Both the position numbers and the translations under genes were made by a program. From assembly GCA_002359055.1 (NCBI GenBank), contig DEQC01000106.1, positions 1 through 20,683 on the forward strand: 20,683 nt of DNA. The letters are read 5' to 3'. The notes beneath the pieces are model-generated. The model was not told where the DNA came from. It saw nothing but the letters and a program-made list of their open reading frames with translations, and searched no databases. Positions 1-9,130 of the stretch are shown piece after piece (position 1 is the first letter of the stretch; every line of letters begins with the position of its first letter). This DNA is from Flavobacteriales bacterium UBA3376. GTDB lineage: Bacteria > Bacteroidota > Bacteroidia > Flavobacteriales > Weeksellaceae.

Positions 1-407
1 AAAAAAGAAGCAATGCTCAACAATGAATTTTGAACAATTACAGGCAAAAATTGATTGAAGTAACCTCCGAGCACAATGGTTATTGCAGCCATCAAAGTCG
101 CTCCAGATGTTATACCGATCAGATCAGGAGTAGCCAATGGATTTTTAAATATTCCTTGCATGACAGTACCTGAAACTGCCAAAGCACTTCCGATCAAAAT
201 TGCCATCACTATTCTCGCCAATCGTACTTCTAAAAACACATATCGATCGGTGATGCCAACGTCAGAATTACCAGTAAAAAAACTTTCAATAATGACTAAA
301 ATAGATTGCTCTTGAAAATCATAAATACCTATGTACATTGCTCCTATTGAAATCAACAACAATGAAGCAATGCTGATAAAAAGGTAAATAAATAATTTTC
401 TTTTCAT
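1..407 (-). CDS. hmuU: FecCD-family ABC transporter permease, probably heme (partial, C-terminus off left edge)
   Basis: This is the N-terminal 135 residues of an inner-membrane permease, read from an ATG at 407 and running off position 1 without a stop. After a hydrophobic first helix (about residues 4-24) it has the FecCD hallmarks: an 'R-L-A-R' turn near residue 68, then 'G-S-A-L-A-V-S-G' and 'Q-G-I-F-K-N-P-L-A-T-P-D', followed by a Gly/Ala-rich membrane helix. This family moves iron-siderophore, heme or cobalamin across the inner membrane with an ATPase partner. It starts 27 bases after the stop of the HmuT-like binding lipoprotein on the same strand, so the two are almost surely co-transcribed, and the substrate call (heme) rests on that neighbour. 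The ATPase is presumably beyond the left edge. Family assignment is firm; heme rather than B12 or siderophore is inferred. Confidence 0.85.
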   Translation of the reverse strand, partial: MKRKLFIYLFISIASLLLISIGAMYIGIYDFQEQSILVIIESFFTGNSDVGITDRYVFLEVRLARIVMAILIGSALAVSGTVMQGIFKNPLATPDLIGITSGATLMAAITIVLGGYFNQFLPVIVQNSLLSIASF

Positions 408-434
408 TCTAAATATTTACAAATAAACCAAGAT

Positions 435-1289
435 TTACTTGTTCATAACTTCGATTAACTTTTGGTTTAATTCTAAAGCAGCTTCACCCGTTCTCGGTCC
501 AAAGTTGGTCATCAAGCCACCATCCATAGTAACTACTCTCTGATTAATTCCTGCATTTGTTTGTTTAACTCCAGGGAATTCTAACAAAGCTTCCATTCCT
601 CCGAAAGCCTGAAAACCTTTGTCAAAAAACATGATAACATCAGGATTGATTTGCAATAAAGCCTCAGGAGTCAATGGTTTGAAATCTTCAAATTCAGTGA
701 TAGCACCTTTACCACCAGCCAATTCAATCATAGCTTGCATGGCTGTGTTTTTCCCAGCAACCAACAATAAATTTTCTCTTGCATAAATGAATAAAACTTT
801 AGGTTTTTCTTCAAAAGCTTCGACTTTTGCGAAATCTGAATCTATTTTATCGATCAAATGCTGATAATCTTCTACATCTATAATTTCAGCTATGTTTTCA
901 ATCAAAGATTTAGCTCCATCTATCGAATAATCATGCTCTACATTTTCCAATCTTATTTGGGATTTATCGATTTGTTGAAACAATTCAGTATTTATATCTT
1001 TTTGTGAATATAAAATAATGGTTGGTGAAGTTGACAAAATAGGTTCTATTGTCAATTGATTGACATGCCCAAGGTCGATCGCATCTATGCCTTCTGGATA
1101 AGTACTCGTAACATCTCTTCCTACGATTTTCTCACCTTCTCCCAAAGCATATATAGTTTCAGTAATGGCTCCACTCAAAGAAACTAACCTTTCAGCTTCT
1201 ATGTTAGAATCTTCTTGCTTTAATGCAGGCTCGGATTTACAAGCCACAATAAAAGACAATGCTAATATCGAATTTATTATCAGTCTCAT
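435..1289 (-). CDS. hmuT: HmuT-like heme ABC transporter substrate-binding lipoprotein
   Basis: This 284-residue protein is a periplasmic binding lipoprotein of the class III (BtuF/FhuD/HmuT) fold that would hand its ligand to the permease encoded just downstream. The N-terminus is a short lipoprotein signal peptide with a lipobox ending I-V-A-C, making Cys17 the lipidated residue. The mature protein begins with the strand pattern 'R-L-V-S-L-S-G-A-I-T-E', followed by 'V-G-R-D-V-T-S-T-Y-P'. That last motif is characteristic of HmuT-type hemin binders rather than BtuF. The C-terminal lobe has 'F-K-P-L-T-P-E-A-L', 'N-P-D-V-I', and a closing 'F-G-P-R-T-G-E-A' helix, also as remembered for HmuT. 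A -7 box lies 60 bases upstream of the ATG. Heme is the best ligand guess; cobalamin or a siderophore is possible. Confidence 0.85.
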   Translation of the reverse strand: MRLIINSILALSFIVACKSEPALKQEDSNIEAERLVSLSGAITETIYALGEGEKIVGRDVTSTYPEGIDAIDLGHVNQLTIEPILSTSPTIILYSQKDINTELFQQIDKSQIRLENVEHDYSIDGAKSLIENIAEIIDVEDYQHLIDKIDSDFAKVEAFEEKPKVLFIYARENLLLVAGKNTAMQAMIELAGGKGAITEFEDFKPLTPEALLQINPDVIMFFDKGFQAFGGMEALLEFPGVKQTNAGINQRVVTMDGGLMTNFGPRTGEAALELNQKLIEVMNK

Positions 1290-1349
1290 ACTCTATTTTT
1301 TACATATTATTTAAAAACACTCTTGAGTTTAATTAGTCTAAATAAAGGG

Positions 1350-1357
1350 CAAATCTA
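1350..1357 (-). promoter_or_regulatory. -7 box (TAGATTTG) for the hmuT operon
   Basis: On the minus strand this reads TAGATTTG, an exact match to the Bacteroidota TAnnTTTG element. It ends 60 bases before the hmuT start. No convincing -33 TTTG is seen. Instead, two ATATTAAA repeats at 1361-1368 and 1372-1379 occupy the -11 to -35 zone. Confidence 0.5.
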
Positions 1358-1422
1358 ATCATATTAAATTGATATTAAAATATTATGTGCTCATAAATTT
1401 TCATAAAACTGTGAAATAAAAA

Positions 1423-1449
1423 AAGTGGTGAAAGATAATTTCACCACTT
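1423..1449 (-). terminator. intrinsic terminator of guaB
   Basis: An 11-bp perfect stem (1423-1433 with 1439-1449) closes a 5-base loop. On the minus strand it is followed by a T-rich tract (complement of 1414-1422). It lies 25 bases past the guaB stop and separates guaB from the hmuT operon. Confidence 0.8.
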
Positions 1450-1474
1450 CTTTTGATTGACTTCGTATGTATAA

Positions 1475-2935
1475 TTAATTCGAATAATTCGGTGCTTCCT
1501 TAGTGACTATTACATCATGTGGATGACTTTCATTCAATCCTGCATTTGTAATTTTCACAAATTTAGCATCTCTGATCAAAGCTTCTATATCTGGCGTTCC
1601 ACAGTATCCCATACCTGCTCTCAAACCTCCACAAAGTTGATAAACCACATCAGCCATTCGACCTTTATATGGAACTCTACCTTCAATTCCCTCCGGAACT
1701 AATTTTTTATTTTCCGATTGGAAATAACGGTCTTTACTTCCTCTTTTCATAGCAGAAAGTGAACCCATTCCTTGATAAGTTTTAAATTTTCTTCCTTGAT
1801 AAATCACTTCTTCACCAGGAGCTTCTTCAGTTCCGGCAAACAAACTTCCAATCATCACACAATTAGCACCAGATGCAATGGCTTTAACAATATCCCCAGA
1901 TAATTTAATTCCACCATCAGCAATAACAGAAACATTTTTTGTCGACGCGTAACCATAAACATCGTTGATGGCCGAAAGCTGAGGCACTCCAACGCCGGCA
2001 ACAACACGAGTTGTACAAATAGAACCAGGGCCAACTCCAACTTTTAAAACATTGGCTCCAGCATCGATCAAATCTTTTGCAGCTACTGCAGTTACTATAT
2101 TTCCTCCGACTATATCTAAATCTGGAAATGCATTTCTAACTTCTTTGATTTTGTCGATCACTCCTTTTGAGTGTCCGTGTGCAGAATCCAAAGCTATGAT
2201 ATCTACTCCTTTATCAACCAAAGCTTGTATTCTCTCCAAACTTTCATTGCCCACTCCAATTCCCGCACCTACCCTTAAACGGCCTCTATTATCTTTGCAT
2301 GCATTTGGATAATTGGTCAAATTGTCAATGTCCTTGATTGTAATTAAACCGATAAGCTTAAAATTATCATCAACTATAGGTAACTTTTCAACCCTATTTT
2401 TTAGCAAAATTTCTTTTGCTCTATCCAAATCGGTGTTGATATCAGAAGTGATGATATTTTCTTTGGTCATCACATCTTCGACCAGTTGATCCATATTGGT
2501 TTGATAACGTATATCGCGATTGGTAATAATTCCCACCAACGTTCTATCTTCTTCGATAACTGGCAAACCCGAAATGCTGTATTGCCTCATCAAATCTTCA
2601 GCATCTTGAAGTTTATGATGACGACTCAAAGTAATCGGATCTGAAATCATTCCGTTTTCCGAACGTTTTACAGTATCAACTTGAGCAGCTTGCTCCTGAA
2701 TGCTCATGTTTTTGTGAATGAATGATAAACCACCTTCACGCGCCAAAGCAATCGCGAGTTTAGCTTCTGAAACCGTATCCATCGCGGCTGAAACCAAAGG
2801 AATATTCAATTGAATCTTGTCGGTCAATCTCGTTTTTAAAGAAACTTGGTTGGGTAAAACTTCCGAATAAGAAGGCACTAACAGTACATCATCGAAAGTG
2901 ATTGCGTCTTGTATAATTTTGTTTGATAAAGGCAT
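1475..2935 (-). CDS. guaB: inosine-5'-monophosphate dehydrogenase
   Basis: GuaB oxidises IMP to XMP with NAD+, the committed step of GMP synthesis in the cytosol. The 486 residues are full length for bacterial IMPDH. The (beta/alpha)8 barrel starts with 'T-F-D-D-V-L-L-V-P' near residue 13 and is interrupted by two CBS domains at about 97-155 and 157-210. The catalytic loop 'G-P-G-S-I-C-T-T-R' places the nucleophile at Cys307. The flap has the 'D-R-Y-F-Q' Arg403-Tyr404 dyad and '[11 protein letters not shown]' at about 415-425. It is flanked by its own -7 box (14 bases upstream) and terminator, so it is monocistronic. Its start is divergent from the DUF2723 gene. All key residues are present and the assignment is firm. 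Confidence 0.98.
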   Translation of the reverse strand: MPLSNKIIQDAITFDDVLLVPSYSEVLPNQVSLKTRLTDKIQLNIPLVSAAMDTVSEAKLAIALAREGGLSFIHKNMSIQEQAAQVDTVKRSENGMISDPITLSRHHKLQDAEDLMRQYSISGLPVIEEDRTLVGIITNRDIRYQTNMDQLVEDVMTKENIITSDINTDLDRAKEILLKNRVEKLPIVDDNFKLIGLITIKDIDNLTNYPNACKDNRGRLRVGAGIGVGNESLERIQALVDKGVDIIALDSAHGHSKGVIDKIKEVRNAFPDLDIVGGNIVTAVAAKDLIDAGANVLKVGVGPGSICTTRVVAGVGVPQLSAINDVYGYASTKNVSVIADGGIKLSGDIVKAIASGANCVMIGSLFAGTEEAPGEEVIYQGRKFKTYQGMGSLSAMKRGSKDRYFQSENKKLVPEGIEGRVPYKGRMADVVYQLCGGLRAGMGYCGTPDIEALIRDAKFVKITNAGLNESHPHDVIVTKEAPNYSN

Positions 2936-2949
2936 TGCTTTTTGCCAAG

Positions 2950-2957
2950 CAAATTTA
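2950..2957 (-). promoter_or_regulatory. -7 box (TAAATTTG) of guaB
   Basis: The minus strand reads TAAATTTG, an exact TAnnTTTG match. Only 14 bases lie between its last G and the guaB ATG, implying a leader of about 10 nt or less. No clear -33 TTG is visible. Confidence 0.55.
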
Positions 2958-3052
2958 AATAATTTTTAATTGATTCTATCATGTTTTTTAAATTAAAACT
3001 CAAAAAAATCGAATTTTACAATTCATTAAGCACTCAAACAATAAAATGTTCT

Positions 3053-3060
3053 TATTTTCG
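3053..3060 (+). promoter_or_regulatory. imperfect -7 box (TATTTTCG) upstream of the DUF2723 gene
   Basis: TATTTTCG differs from TAnnTTTG at one base (C for T at the seventh position). It is placed 22 bases before the chosen ATG at 3083, a distance like that of the exact boxes elsewhere in the window. This is a weak call based on position and near match. Confidence 0.3.
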
Positions 3061-3082
3061 CATGAATTAAAATACAGTGGCA

Positions 3083-6000
3083 ATGAATAATTCTTTTAAA
3101 AAGTGGAATCAACTAATTGGTATCATATTGTTCATCATCGCATCTTCAATTTATCTTCTAACCATGGAGAGAGAATTGAGTTTTTGGGATTGTGGTGAAT
3201 TTATTGTTTCAGCTTCAAAATTAGGAGTTACTCACGCGCCTGGAGCTGCTACTTTCCAACTAATCGGAGCCTTATGGTCAACTTTAGCTTTCGGAAATGG
3301 AGGAAATTATGCCATTGTCATGAACTCTATGTCTGCAATAAGCAGTGGTGCAACCATAATGTTTTTGTTTTGGACCATCACTCACTTTGCAAGAAGAATG
3401 TTTTTTGTTACAAAAACCAATCATATCAATGATGACAATTATATCACTCAGTTGTCAAATTCCCAAAAATACATTGCTTTGGGAAGTGGAGTAATTGGTG
3501 CAAGTGTTTTTATGTTTAGCGATACTTTTTGGTTTTCGGCTGTAGAAGCAGAGGTTTACGCCATGGCATCTTTATTCACGTCAATTTTGATTTGGTTAGG
3601 CTGTAAATGGGAAGAGGAGAAAAACAAAAAACGAGCAGATCGATGGTTTTTATTGATTTCTCTTTTGATCGGATTGTCAACAGGTGTACACTTCATGGTT
3701 ATTTTGGCCATACCTGCAGTGTGTTATTTGTATTATATAAAGAATTATAAATTCACCATCAAATCATTCATCATAGCCAATGTACTGACCGCTTTATTTC
3801 TTGGGTTTGTCTATAAAGTATTGTTCGAATCAGTTATGACTTTCTTTGGTGAAACTGAAGTTTATGTGGTAAATAACTTTGGTTTACCATTTAATTCAGG
3901 AACTATAGTTGCTGCTTTAATCTTGGCATTAGTCTTCTGGTTAGCCATCAAATACACTACAAAATACAATTGGAGAATCGCCAATACCATGGTGCTTTCT
4001 ACGATATTTATGCTCATTGGATTTTCAGCTTGGTTGATGATTCCAATCAGAGCCAACGCAAATCCACACATGAACTTGAACGATCCTGACACCGCTTTAG
4101 GAATGTTGGATTATTTCAACCGTGTTCAATATGGTGATTGGCCAACGGTTTATGGAGCTGCTTATACCGCTCACATTGCTGACGATGGAATCGAAGTTGA
4201 ACCGAACGGAAATTATAAAACAAAAATAACTGGTAAAAACTACGTTAAAGATCGTCAACTCAAAAAATATGTTTGGGTATCTGATAAAAGAGCTTATGAA
4301 TATGGAAAAAACCATGTTCAATTCATGCCTAAAATGTTTAGCAACGATCCTAATGTTATGGAAAACTATGCAGCCATGTATGGATTTCCGGAATTTGAAT
4401 TAAACACAGCCTTCTTCAATAATCTTTCTGATCCACCTGAAATCAGAGCTCAAAAAAGACAAATAGCTGAACAACAATACAACGAATTACTTCAGAAAAA
4501 ACATGATGGAAGTATTAAAATTTCAGATTTACACAGAAATTCTGAATTGCTGATTATACATCCACCGACTTTGGCTCAACAACTGAATTATTTCATCGAT
4601 TTCCAGTTGGGCTATATGGGCTTCCGATATTTTATGTGGAATTTTTCAGGTCGTCAAAACGATTGGGAAGGAAATATGGAAGTTACACGAGGCAATTGGA
4701 TTACTGGAATTCCTTTCATAGACAATGCAAGGTTAGGTGACCAGTCAAAACTACCTGCAAAATTCAAAGATAATAAAGCCAACAATAAATATTATATGTT
4801 ACCATTGATTTTGGGATTGATTGGTTTCTTTGTTCAACTCAATAGAAATGTGGTTCATTGGTGGGCGATTTTATCATTGTTCTTGTTGACAAGCGTAGGA
4901 GTTCTATTTTACACCAGTGTCAAACCATTTGAACCCAGAGAAAGAGATTATGCATTGGTCAGTTCCTTTTATGCATTTGCGATTTGGGTAGGACTTGGAG
5001 TACAAGGAATTTATTTGTTATTAAAATATTTATTAAAAAATAAAATCAACACAAAAGCCGCCATTGCCATTCCAGTTATCTGTTTAGGTGTTCCAATATT
5101 AATGGGTTTCCAAAATTGGGACGATCACGATCGATCAAAAAGAAGAGGTGCTTATGCATTGGCGTACAATTATCTCAGCAATTTAGATCAAAATGCAATT
5201 CTTTTCGTATATGGAGACAACGACACCTATCCGCTATGGGGGCTTCAAGAAACAGAATTGTTTAGAGATGATGTGAAAATTGTCAATTACACTTTATTGG
5301 GTGCTCCATGGAATATAGAGCAAGTGCTTAGAAAAACTTATAATGCAGAAGCTTTACCTTCTAAATTAGAATACAAAGATTATCAATTGAGCACAAATGA
5401 CAACATCATGGTTGTTGCAAGAAACATACGTTCGAGATTTTCTGAAATTCAAAGTATAATTTCTTCAGAATTGAGTTTGAGCGAAGTGATGAGTTTACCT
5501 CCAAACGAAATTTCTCAACACTTAGCTGACCCTGGGTACGACCCGATGGGAGTTTTAGAATTCTACAACGAAATCAAACCTTTCGAAGAATTTTACAACA
5601 AAGAAAGCATGACAGTACAAGAAGCTTACGAATTCTTGATGAATAATGACAATCCTGCCAAACAAGCAATTGCAAGGCATTTTGGATATCCTTTAGGATC
5701 GGTTAACTTTTTACCAGTAGATAAATTAATTTTGCCTGTCAATAAAGAAAATGCGATCAAACACGGTATAGTTTCGGCCAAAGATGCTGATCAAATGGAA
5801 GATTATATCACTATAAATATTAGCAGACAACAATTGTACAAACCTGAATTATTGATGATTTCAATGTTTGCTGAATACGAATGGGACAGACCTATTTATT
5901 TCAGTGGTGGTGGAATTTCAGATCCAGGAAATATTTTCTGGTTAAATGATTATTTGGAAAATAATGGATTTACTTACAAATTAATTCCAATCAAAACTCC

Positions 6001-6712
6001 TTTTGGAAAGGATGGGAAATTAGGTAGAAGTAATCCGGAAAAAATGTATGAAAATTTCCAAAATTTAGAATGGGCAAATTATCACAAAGACAATGCTTCA
6101 TTTTCAAATACCGATAGAAACTATACCAACACTTATAGAAATATCGCAAGTCGTTTGGCTCAAGATTTAATCGAACTTGGTGAACATCAAAAAGCAAAAG
6201 AAGTTTTGGATAAAGTAATGGAAATGATTCCAGATCAACCGAGATATGATTATGGATTAGGTTTGGATAGAATTTCACAATTGTATCAAACGCTTGGTGA
6301 AACTGAAAAAGCGGAGGAGCTGATCAACAGTACGCGCAATCGTTTGGTAGAAAAAATTAATTTCTATGAATCCCTACCCCTTCATTTGAGATATACGGTA
6401 GCTTCCGAATTAGCTTCTGCGAGAAGCGATTATTCGATCATGGTTTATGGCCAAGTAAGTACTTTGCTTGAAAAATCTGATACTGCTGAAGCAATGAAAG
6501 TTTTCGCATCAGAATTTGACCCAGTCAAACAAAAGTTCATAGAAACTTATCAAACAGCAACTATGAACGGAGAGCCTGACTCAAACGACAAAAATATTAT
6601 CGATGGTCAAATCAACTTTATCAGTGAATTGTTAGGAATTGCAGATATGATTGATACCGTATATGCTGAAAAACAAACCGAAGAAATTTATAATTTATTA
6701 ATCAATAATTAA
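3083..6712 (+). CDS. DUF2723 (protein O-mannosyltransferase-like) polytopic membrane protein
   Basis: This is a very large (1209-residue) membrane protein of the DUF2723 family, common in Bacteroidota and related to GT-C/PMT glycosyltransferases. A role in transferring lipid-linked sugar at the outer face of the inner membrane is likely but unproven. The N-terminal signature 'S-F-W-D-C-G-E-F' puts acidic candidates at Asp36 and Glu39, with 'T-H-A-P-G-A' just after. About a dozen hydrophobic segments are visible: most before residue 340, four more at about 570-690, and a roughly 230-residue soluble insert between them. The C-terminal 500 residues are soluble, opening with the family motif 'G-D-N-D-T-Y-P-L-W' (711-719) and ending with helices of TPR type near 1015-1090. 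I chose ATG 3083 over an in-frame GTG at 3077. The gene is followed at 18 bases by a small barrel protein. Confidence 0.88.
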   Translation: MNNSFKKWNQLIGIILFIIASSIYLLTMERELSFWDCGEFIVSASKLGVTHAPGAATFQLIGALWSTLAFGNGGNYAIVMNSMSAISSGATIMFLFWTITHFARRMFFVTKTNHINDDNYITQLSNSQKYIALGSGVIGASVFMFSDTFWFSAVEAEVYAMASLFTSILIWLGCKWEEEKNKKRADRWFLLISLLIGLSTGVHFMVILAIPAVCYLYYIKNYKFTIKSFIIANVLTALFLGFVYKVLFESVMTFFGETEVYVVNNFGLPFNSGTIVAALILALVFWLAIKYTTKYNWRIANTMVLSTIFMLIGFSAWLMIPIRANANPHMNLNDPDTALGMLDYFNRVQYGDWPTVYGAAYTAHIADDGIEVEPNGNYKTKITGKNYVKDRQLKKYVWVSDKRAYEYGKNHVQFMPKMFSNDPNVMENYAAMYGFPEFELNTAFFNNLSDPPEIRAQKRQIAEQQYNELLQKKHDGSIKISDLHRNSELLIIHPPTLAQQLNYFIDFQLGYMGFRYFMWNFSGRQNDWEGNMEVTRGNWITGIPFIDNARLGDQSKLPAKFKDNKANNKYYMLPLILGLIGFFVQLNRNVVHWWAILSLFLLTSVGVLFYTSVKPFEPRERDYALVSSFYAFAIWVGLGVQGIYLLLKYLLKNKINTKAAIAIPVICLGVPILMGFQNWDDHDRSKRRGAYALAYNYLSNLDQNAILFVYGDNDTYPLWGLQETELFRDDVKIVNYTLLGAPWNIEQVLRKTYNAEALPSKLEYKDYQLSTNDNIMVVARNIRSRFSEIQSIISSELSLSEVMSLPPNEISQHLADPGYDPMGVLEFYNEIKPFEEFYNKESMTVQEAYEFLMNNDNPAKQAIARHFGYPLGSVNFLPVDKLILPVNKENAIKHGIVSAKDADQMEDYITINISRQQLYKPELLMISMFAEYEWDRPIYFSGGGISDPGNIFWLNDYLENNGFTYKLIPIKTPFGKDGKLGRSNPEKMYENFQNLEWANYHKDNASFSNTDRNYTNTYRNIASRLAQDLIELGEHQKAKEVLDKVMEMIPDQPRYDYGLGLDRISQLYQTLGETEKAEELINSTRNRLVEKINFYESLPLHLRYTVASELASARSDYSIMVYGQVSTLLEKSDTAEAMKVFASEFDPVKQKFIETYQTATMNGEPDSNDKNIIDGQINFISELLGIADMIDTVYAEKQTEEIYNLLINN

Positions 6713-6730
6713 AACAAGATTTATATATAC

Positions 6731-7249
6731 ATGAAAAAACTAATTTTTAGCACCCTACTTACGGCTATGAGTGTATTTACTTTAAATGCACAAGAAGGAT
6801 TATTGGGCGGGGGACATTTTGGAGCACCCATTGGAAATGCCTCGGATTTTTTCAACTTCAACTATGGAGCTAATGTCAGTTATCTTTACCCAGTCATGGA
6901 TGGGATACATGTGGGAGGAAAAGTAGGCTTGGATTTTTATTCTGGTAAAAATGTTCCCAATACTATGTATAAAATGAATGGAATGAGCTTACTTTCATTG
7001 AGTGCAAGTGGTCAATATGATTTTACTGATCAATTTTATGCTGGAGGTGATTTAGGTATTGCTTTAAGTTTAAACAACAACTACAAAGGTGGATTTTATA
7101 TAGAACCTAAAGGTGGTTGGCAAAACGATTGGATTCAAGTTTATGTATTTTACAAAAACATTTCTGCAAAATCCAAAAGACATACTTTGAATGACATCAA
7201 ATTATCGAGCATTTCGACCTTTGGCGTGGGTGCGAATTATAAATTTTAA
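6731..7249 (+). CDS. small outer-membrane beta-barrel-like protein
   Basis: This is a 172-residue secreted protein that I do not recognise beyond its class. A Sec signal peptide ends in 'L-N-A-Q', with cleavage expected after Gln21. The mature part is Gly-rich with alternating hydrophobic and aromatic residues in short strands. It ends in 'G-A-N-Y-K-F', and a C-terminal Phe is the usual outer-membrane barrel signal. About eight strands would fit an OmpX/OmpW-size barrel (PF13568-like). It has no Cys. It sits 18 bases after the DUF2723 gene and directly before a terminator, so it should share that transcript. Whether it is a functional partner or only a passenger cannot be told from sequence. 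Confidence 0.75.
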   Translation: MKKLIFSTLLTAMSVFTLNAQEGLLGGGHFGAPIGNASDFFNFNYGANVSYLYPVMDGIHVGGKVGLDFYSGKNVPNTMYKMNGMSLLSLSASGQYDFTDQFYAGGDLGIALSLNNNYKGGFYIEPKGGWQNDWIQVYVFYKNISAKSKRHTLNDIKLSSISTFGVGANYKF

Positions 7250-7269
7250 TACCCTATTTTAAGAATAAA

Positions 7270-7303
7270 AAAACCGTCTCAACTTCATTGTTGAGACGGT
7301 TTT
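7270..7303. terminator. bidirectional terminator between the barrel-protein gene and sppA
   Basis: A 13-bp stem (7270-7282 with 7291-7303) closes an 8-base loop, with A/T tracts on both sides. The poly-A run on the left gives a strong U-tract for minus-strand sppA. The right side serves the plus-strand gene ending at 7249. Confidence 0.85.
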
Positions 7304-7322
7304 ATATTTTGTCGCAAAGGAA

Positions 7323-9098
7323 TTATTTGATTTTGATATCGAATGGCATTCTCACCAAAATCCCTTTATTTTCTTTCATAAATTTCAAATCTTTATAGAT
7401 TTTAAAATACTCATCTCCAAGTTCTTGCTGAATGTATTGTTCAGATTTAACCATCGACATATCATTCAAAATCTCTTCTATTCCTCCTTTTCTATACGGA
7501 TGGCTCGATATTGAATAATTCTCGAGTCCAGCTTTTTTAGCTGCAGCTTCAATTGCATCATCCAGAGTTCCTAAAGCATCCACAAGTCCGAGTTCCAAAG
7601 CTTGCGCTCCTGTCCAAACGCGTCCACCTCCTACTGCATCCACTTCCTCAAAAGTCATATTTCTCGCATGGGAAACATGATTAACGAAAATTTTATAAAC
7701 ATTTTCAGTCATTTCAGTCATGGTTTCCATTCCTTTGTCAGTCATAGGTCTGAAAATTCCATTCAAGAAATCAGAGTTTTCATTGGTTTTCACCAAATCT
7801 GTAGTTATTCCATGATTGTTCATCAAAGTCTGAATGTTTGGAACCATTCCTAAAACACCAATTGAACCTGTGATAGTATTTGGGCTTGTAAAAATTGAAT
7901 CAGCTTCCATCGCAATATAATATCCACCTGAAGCTGCTAAATCACCGAAAGAAACGATGATTGGTTTTTTCTGACGAAGTTGTTTCAACTCATATAAAAT
8001 CTCCTCTGCAGCATCGGCACTTCCACCAGGAGAATTTACTCTTAATACAACCGCTTTGATTTTATCGTTTTCTGCTAATTTTCTAATCTCATTTTTATAC
8101 ACTTCCGATTGAATACCTGAAAACCCATCTCCAGAAGTAATAACACCCGAAGCATAAAGTACAGCAATTCTATCTTTATGAGTATTAGGTTTCAAAGTTC
8201 CTGCATAACTTGCCAAACTGATGGTATGCTTGTCCAAAGCTTTTTGAACGGATTCATCTTCTTTTATATCCAATTCTAAACGTTGGGCCAATGCTTTTTG
8301 ATAATCTCTTTCATGAACTAACTTATCGACCAATTTTGCATGCAAAGCATTTTCAGGATTGAAAGCATCTAAACTATCCACACTTGCATTTAATTCTTCT
8401 AAACTAACACCTCTCAACTTTGCAATTTCAGTCGAGTATTCTTTCCAAATCCCATTCAAAAGGAATTCCATTTGCTCTCTATTTTCTTCAGACAAATTAT
8501 TTCTCATATAAGGCTCAACTGCTGATTTATAATCTCCATGACGAATCACTTGGAAATCGATTCCATATTTGTCGCCAAAATCTTTATAAAACATCACTTC
8601 ACCACTCAAACCTTGAAGAAAAAGCATGCCCATTGGATTCTGGAACAATGAATCCGCGGTAGAGTTCAATATATAAGCCGCTTGATCAGAGTTGTGTGAA
8701 TAGGAATAAATAAACTTTCCAGACTCTTTGAAATCTATCAGCGCGTCTCTAATATCGGAAAGTTGTGAAGAGCCTCCATTAAAAGAACTTACTTTTAAAC
8801 TAATTCCTTCGATTCTATCATCGTTTTTGGCGTTTTCTATAGACTGAATAATATTTCTGAAATAAATACTTTCACCTGAAGTTGGAGCGAAAATAGAAAA
8901 TTCATTTTCCATACTACTTTCCTTTATCGGCATATCCAAAGTTATCTCCAATACAGAGTTCTTCTTTGGACCTTTACTTTTAAACATATCACCAGCAGCA
9001 GAAAACATTAAAAAGCCGATAAATACCAACAATAGTAACGAGAAAGTTAGTAAGTTCCCAATTATTACAGACAAAACATTTCTAAAAAATCTTTTCAT
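7323..9098 (-). CDS. sppA: signal peptide peptidase SppA, long (67K) type
   Basis: SppA is an inner-membrane serine protease that degrades signal peptides left after secretion. The 591 residues match the long, tandem-domain form. One membrane helix (about 11-33) is followed by two ClpP-like domains. The general-base lysine is in the N-terminal half in 'G-D-Y-K-S-A-V-E-P' (Lys191). The nucleophile is in the C-terminal half in 'L-A-A-S-G-G-Y-Y-I-A' (Ser390), as in E. coli SppA, where the two halves supply Lys and Ser separately. 'V-N-S-P-G-G-S-A' (354-361) and 'G-S-I-G-V-L-G' loops are also present. The start is the first ATG before the membrane helix. It is divergent from folK, with 32 bases between starts. 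Confidence 0.95.
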   Translation of the reverse strand: MKRFFRNVLSVIIGNLLTFSLLLLVFIGFLMFSAAGDMFKSKGPKKNSVLEITLDMPIKESSMENEFSIFAPTSGESIYFRNIIQSIENAKNDDRIEGISLKVSSFNGGSSQLSDIRDALIDFKESGKFIYSYSHNSDQAAYILNSTADSLFQNPMGMLFLQGLSGEVMFYKDFGDKYGIDFQVIRHGDYKSAVEPYMRNNLSEENREQMEFLLNGIWKEYSTEIAKLRGVSLEELNASVDSLDAFNPENALHAKLVDKLVHERDYQKALAQRLELDIKEDESVQKALDKHTISLASYAGTLKPNTHKDRIAVLYASGVITSGDGFSGIQSEVYKNEIRKLAENDKIKAVVLRVNSPGGSADAAEEILYELKQLRQKKPIIVSFGDLAASGGYYIAMEADSIFTSPNTITGSIGVLGMVPNIQTLMNNHGITTDLVKTNENSDFLNGIFRPMTDKGMETMTEMTENVYKIFVNHVSHARNMTFEEVDAVGGGRVWTGAQALELGLVDALGTLDDAIEAAAKKAGLENYSISSHPYRKGGIEEILNDMSMVKSEQYIQQELGDEYFKIYKDLKFMKENKGILVRMPFDIKIK

Positions 9099-9130
9099 TA
9101 TTAAGGTTTATTTATTGTTATTTGCAGTAT

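Noticed and set aside
76..315. 79-codon plus-strand open frame at the left edge
   Set aside because: It is antisense to the FecCD permease, whose minus-strand frame shows clear family motifs; this frame has no recognisable protein features.
3077..3082. GTG start for the DUF2723 protein
   Set aside because: It would add only two residues; the ATG at 3083 immediately precedes the expected N-terminus and is the more common start codon.
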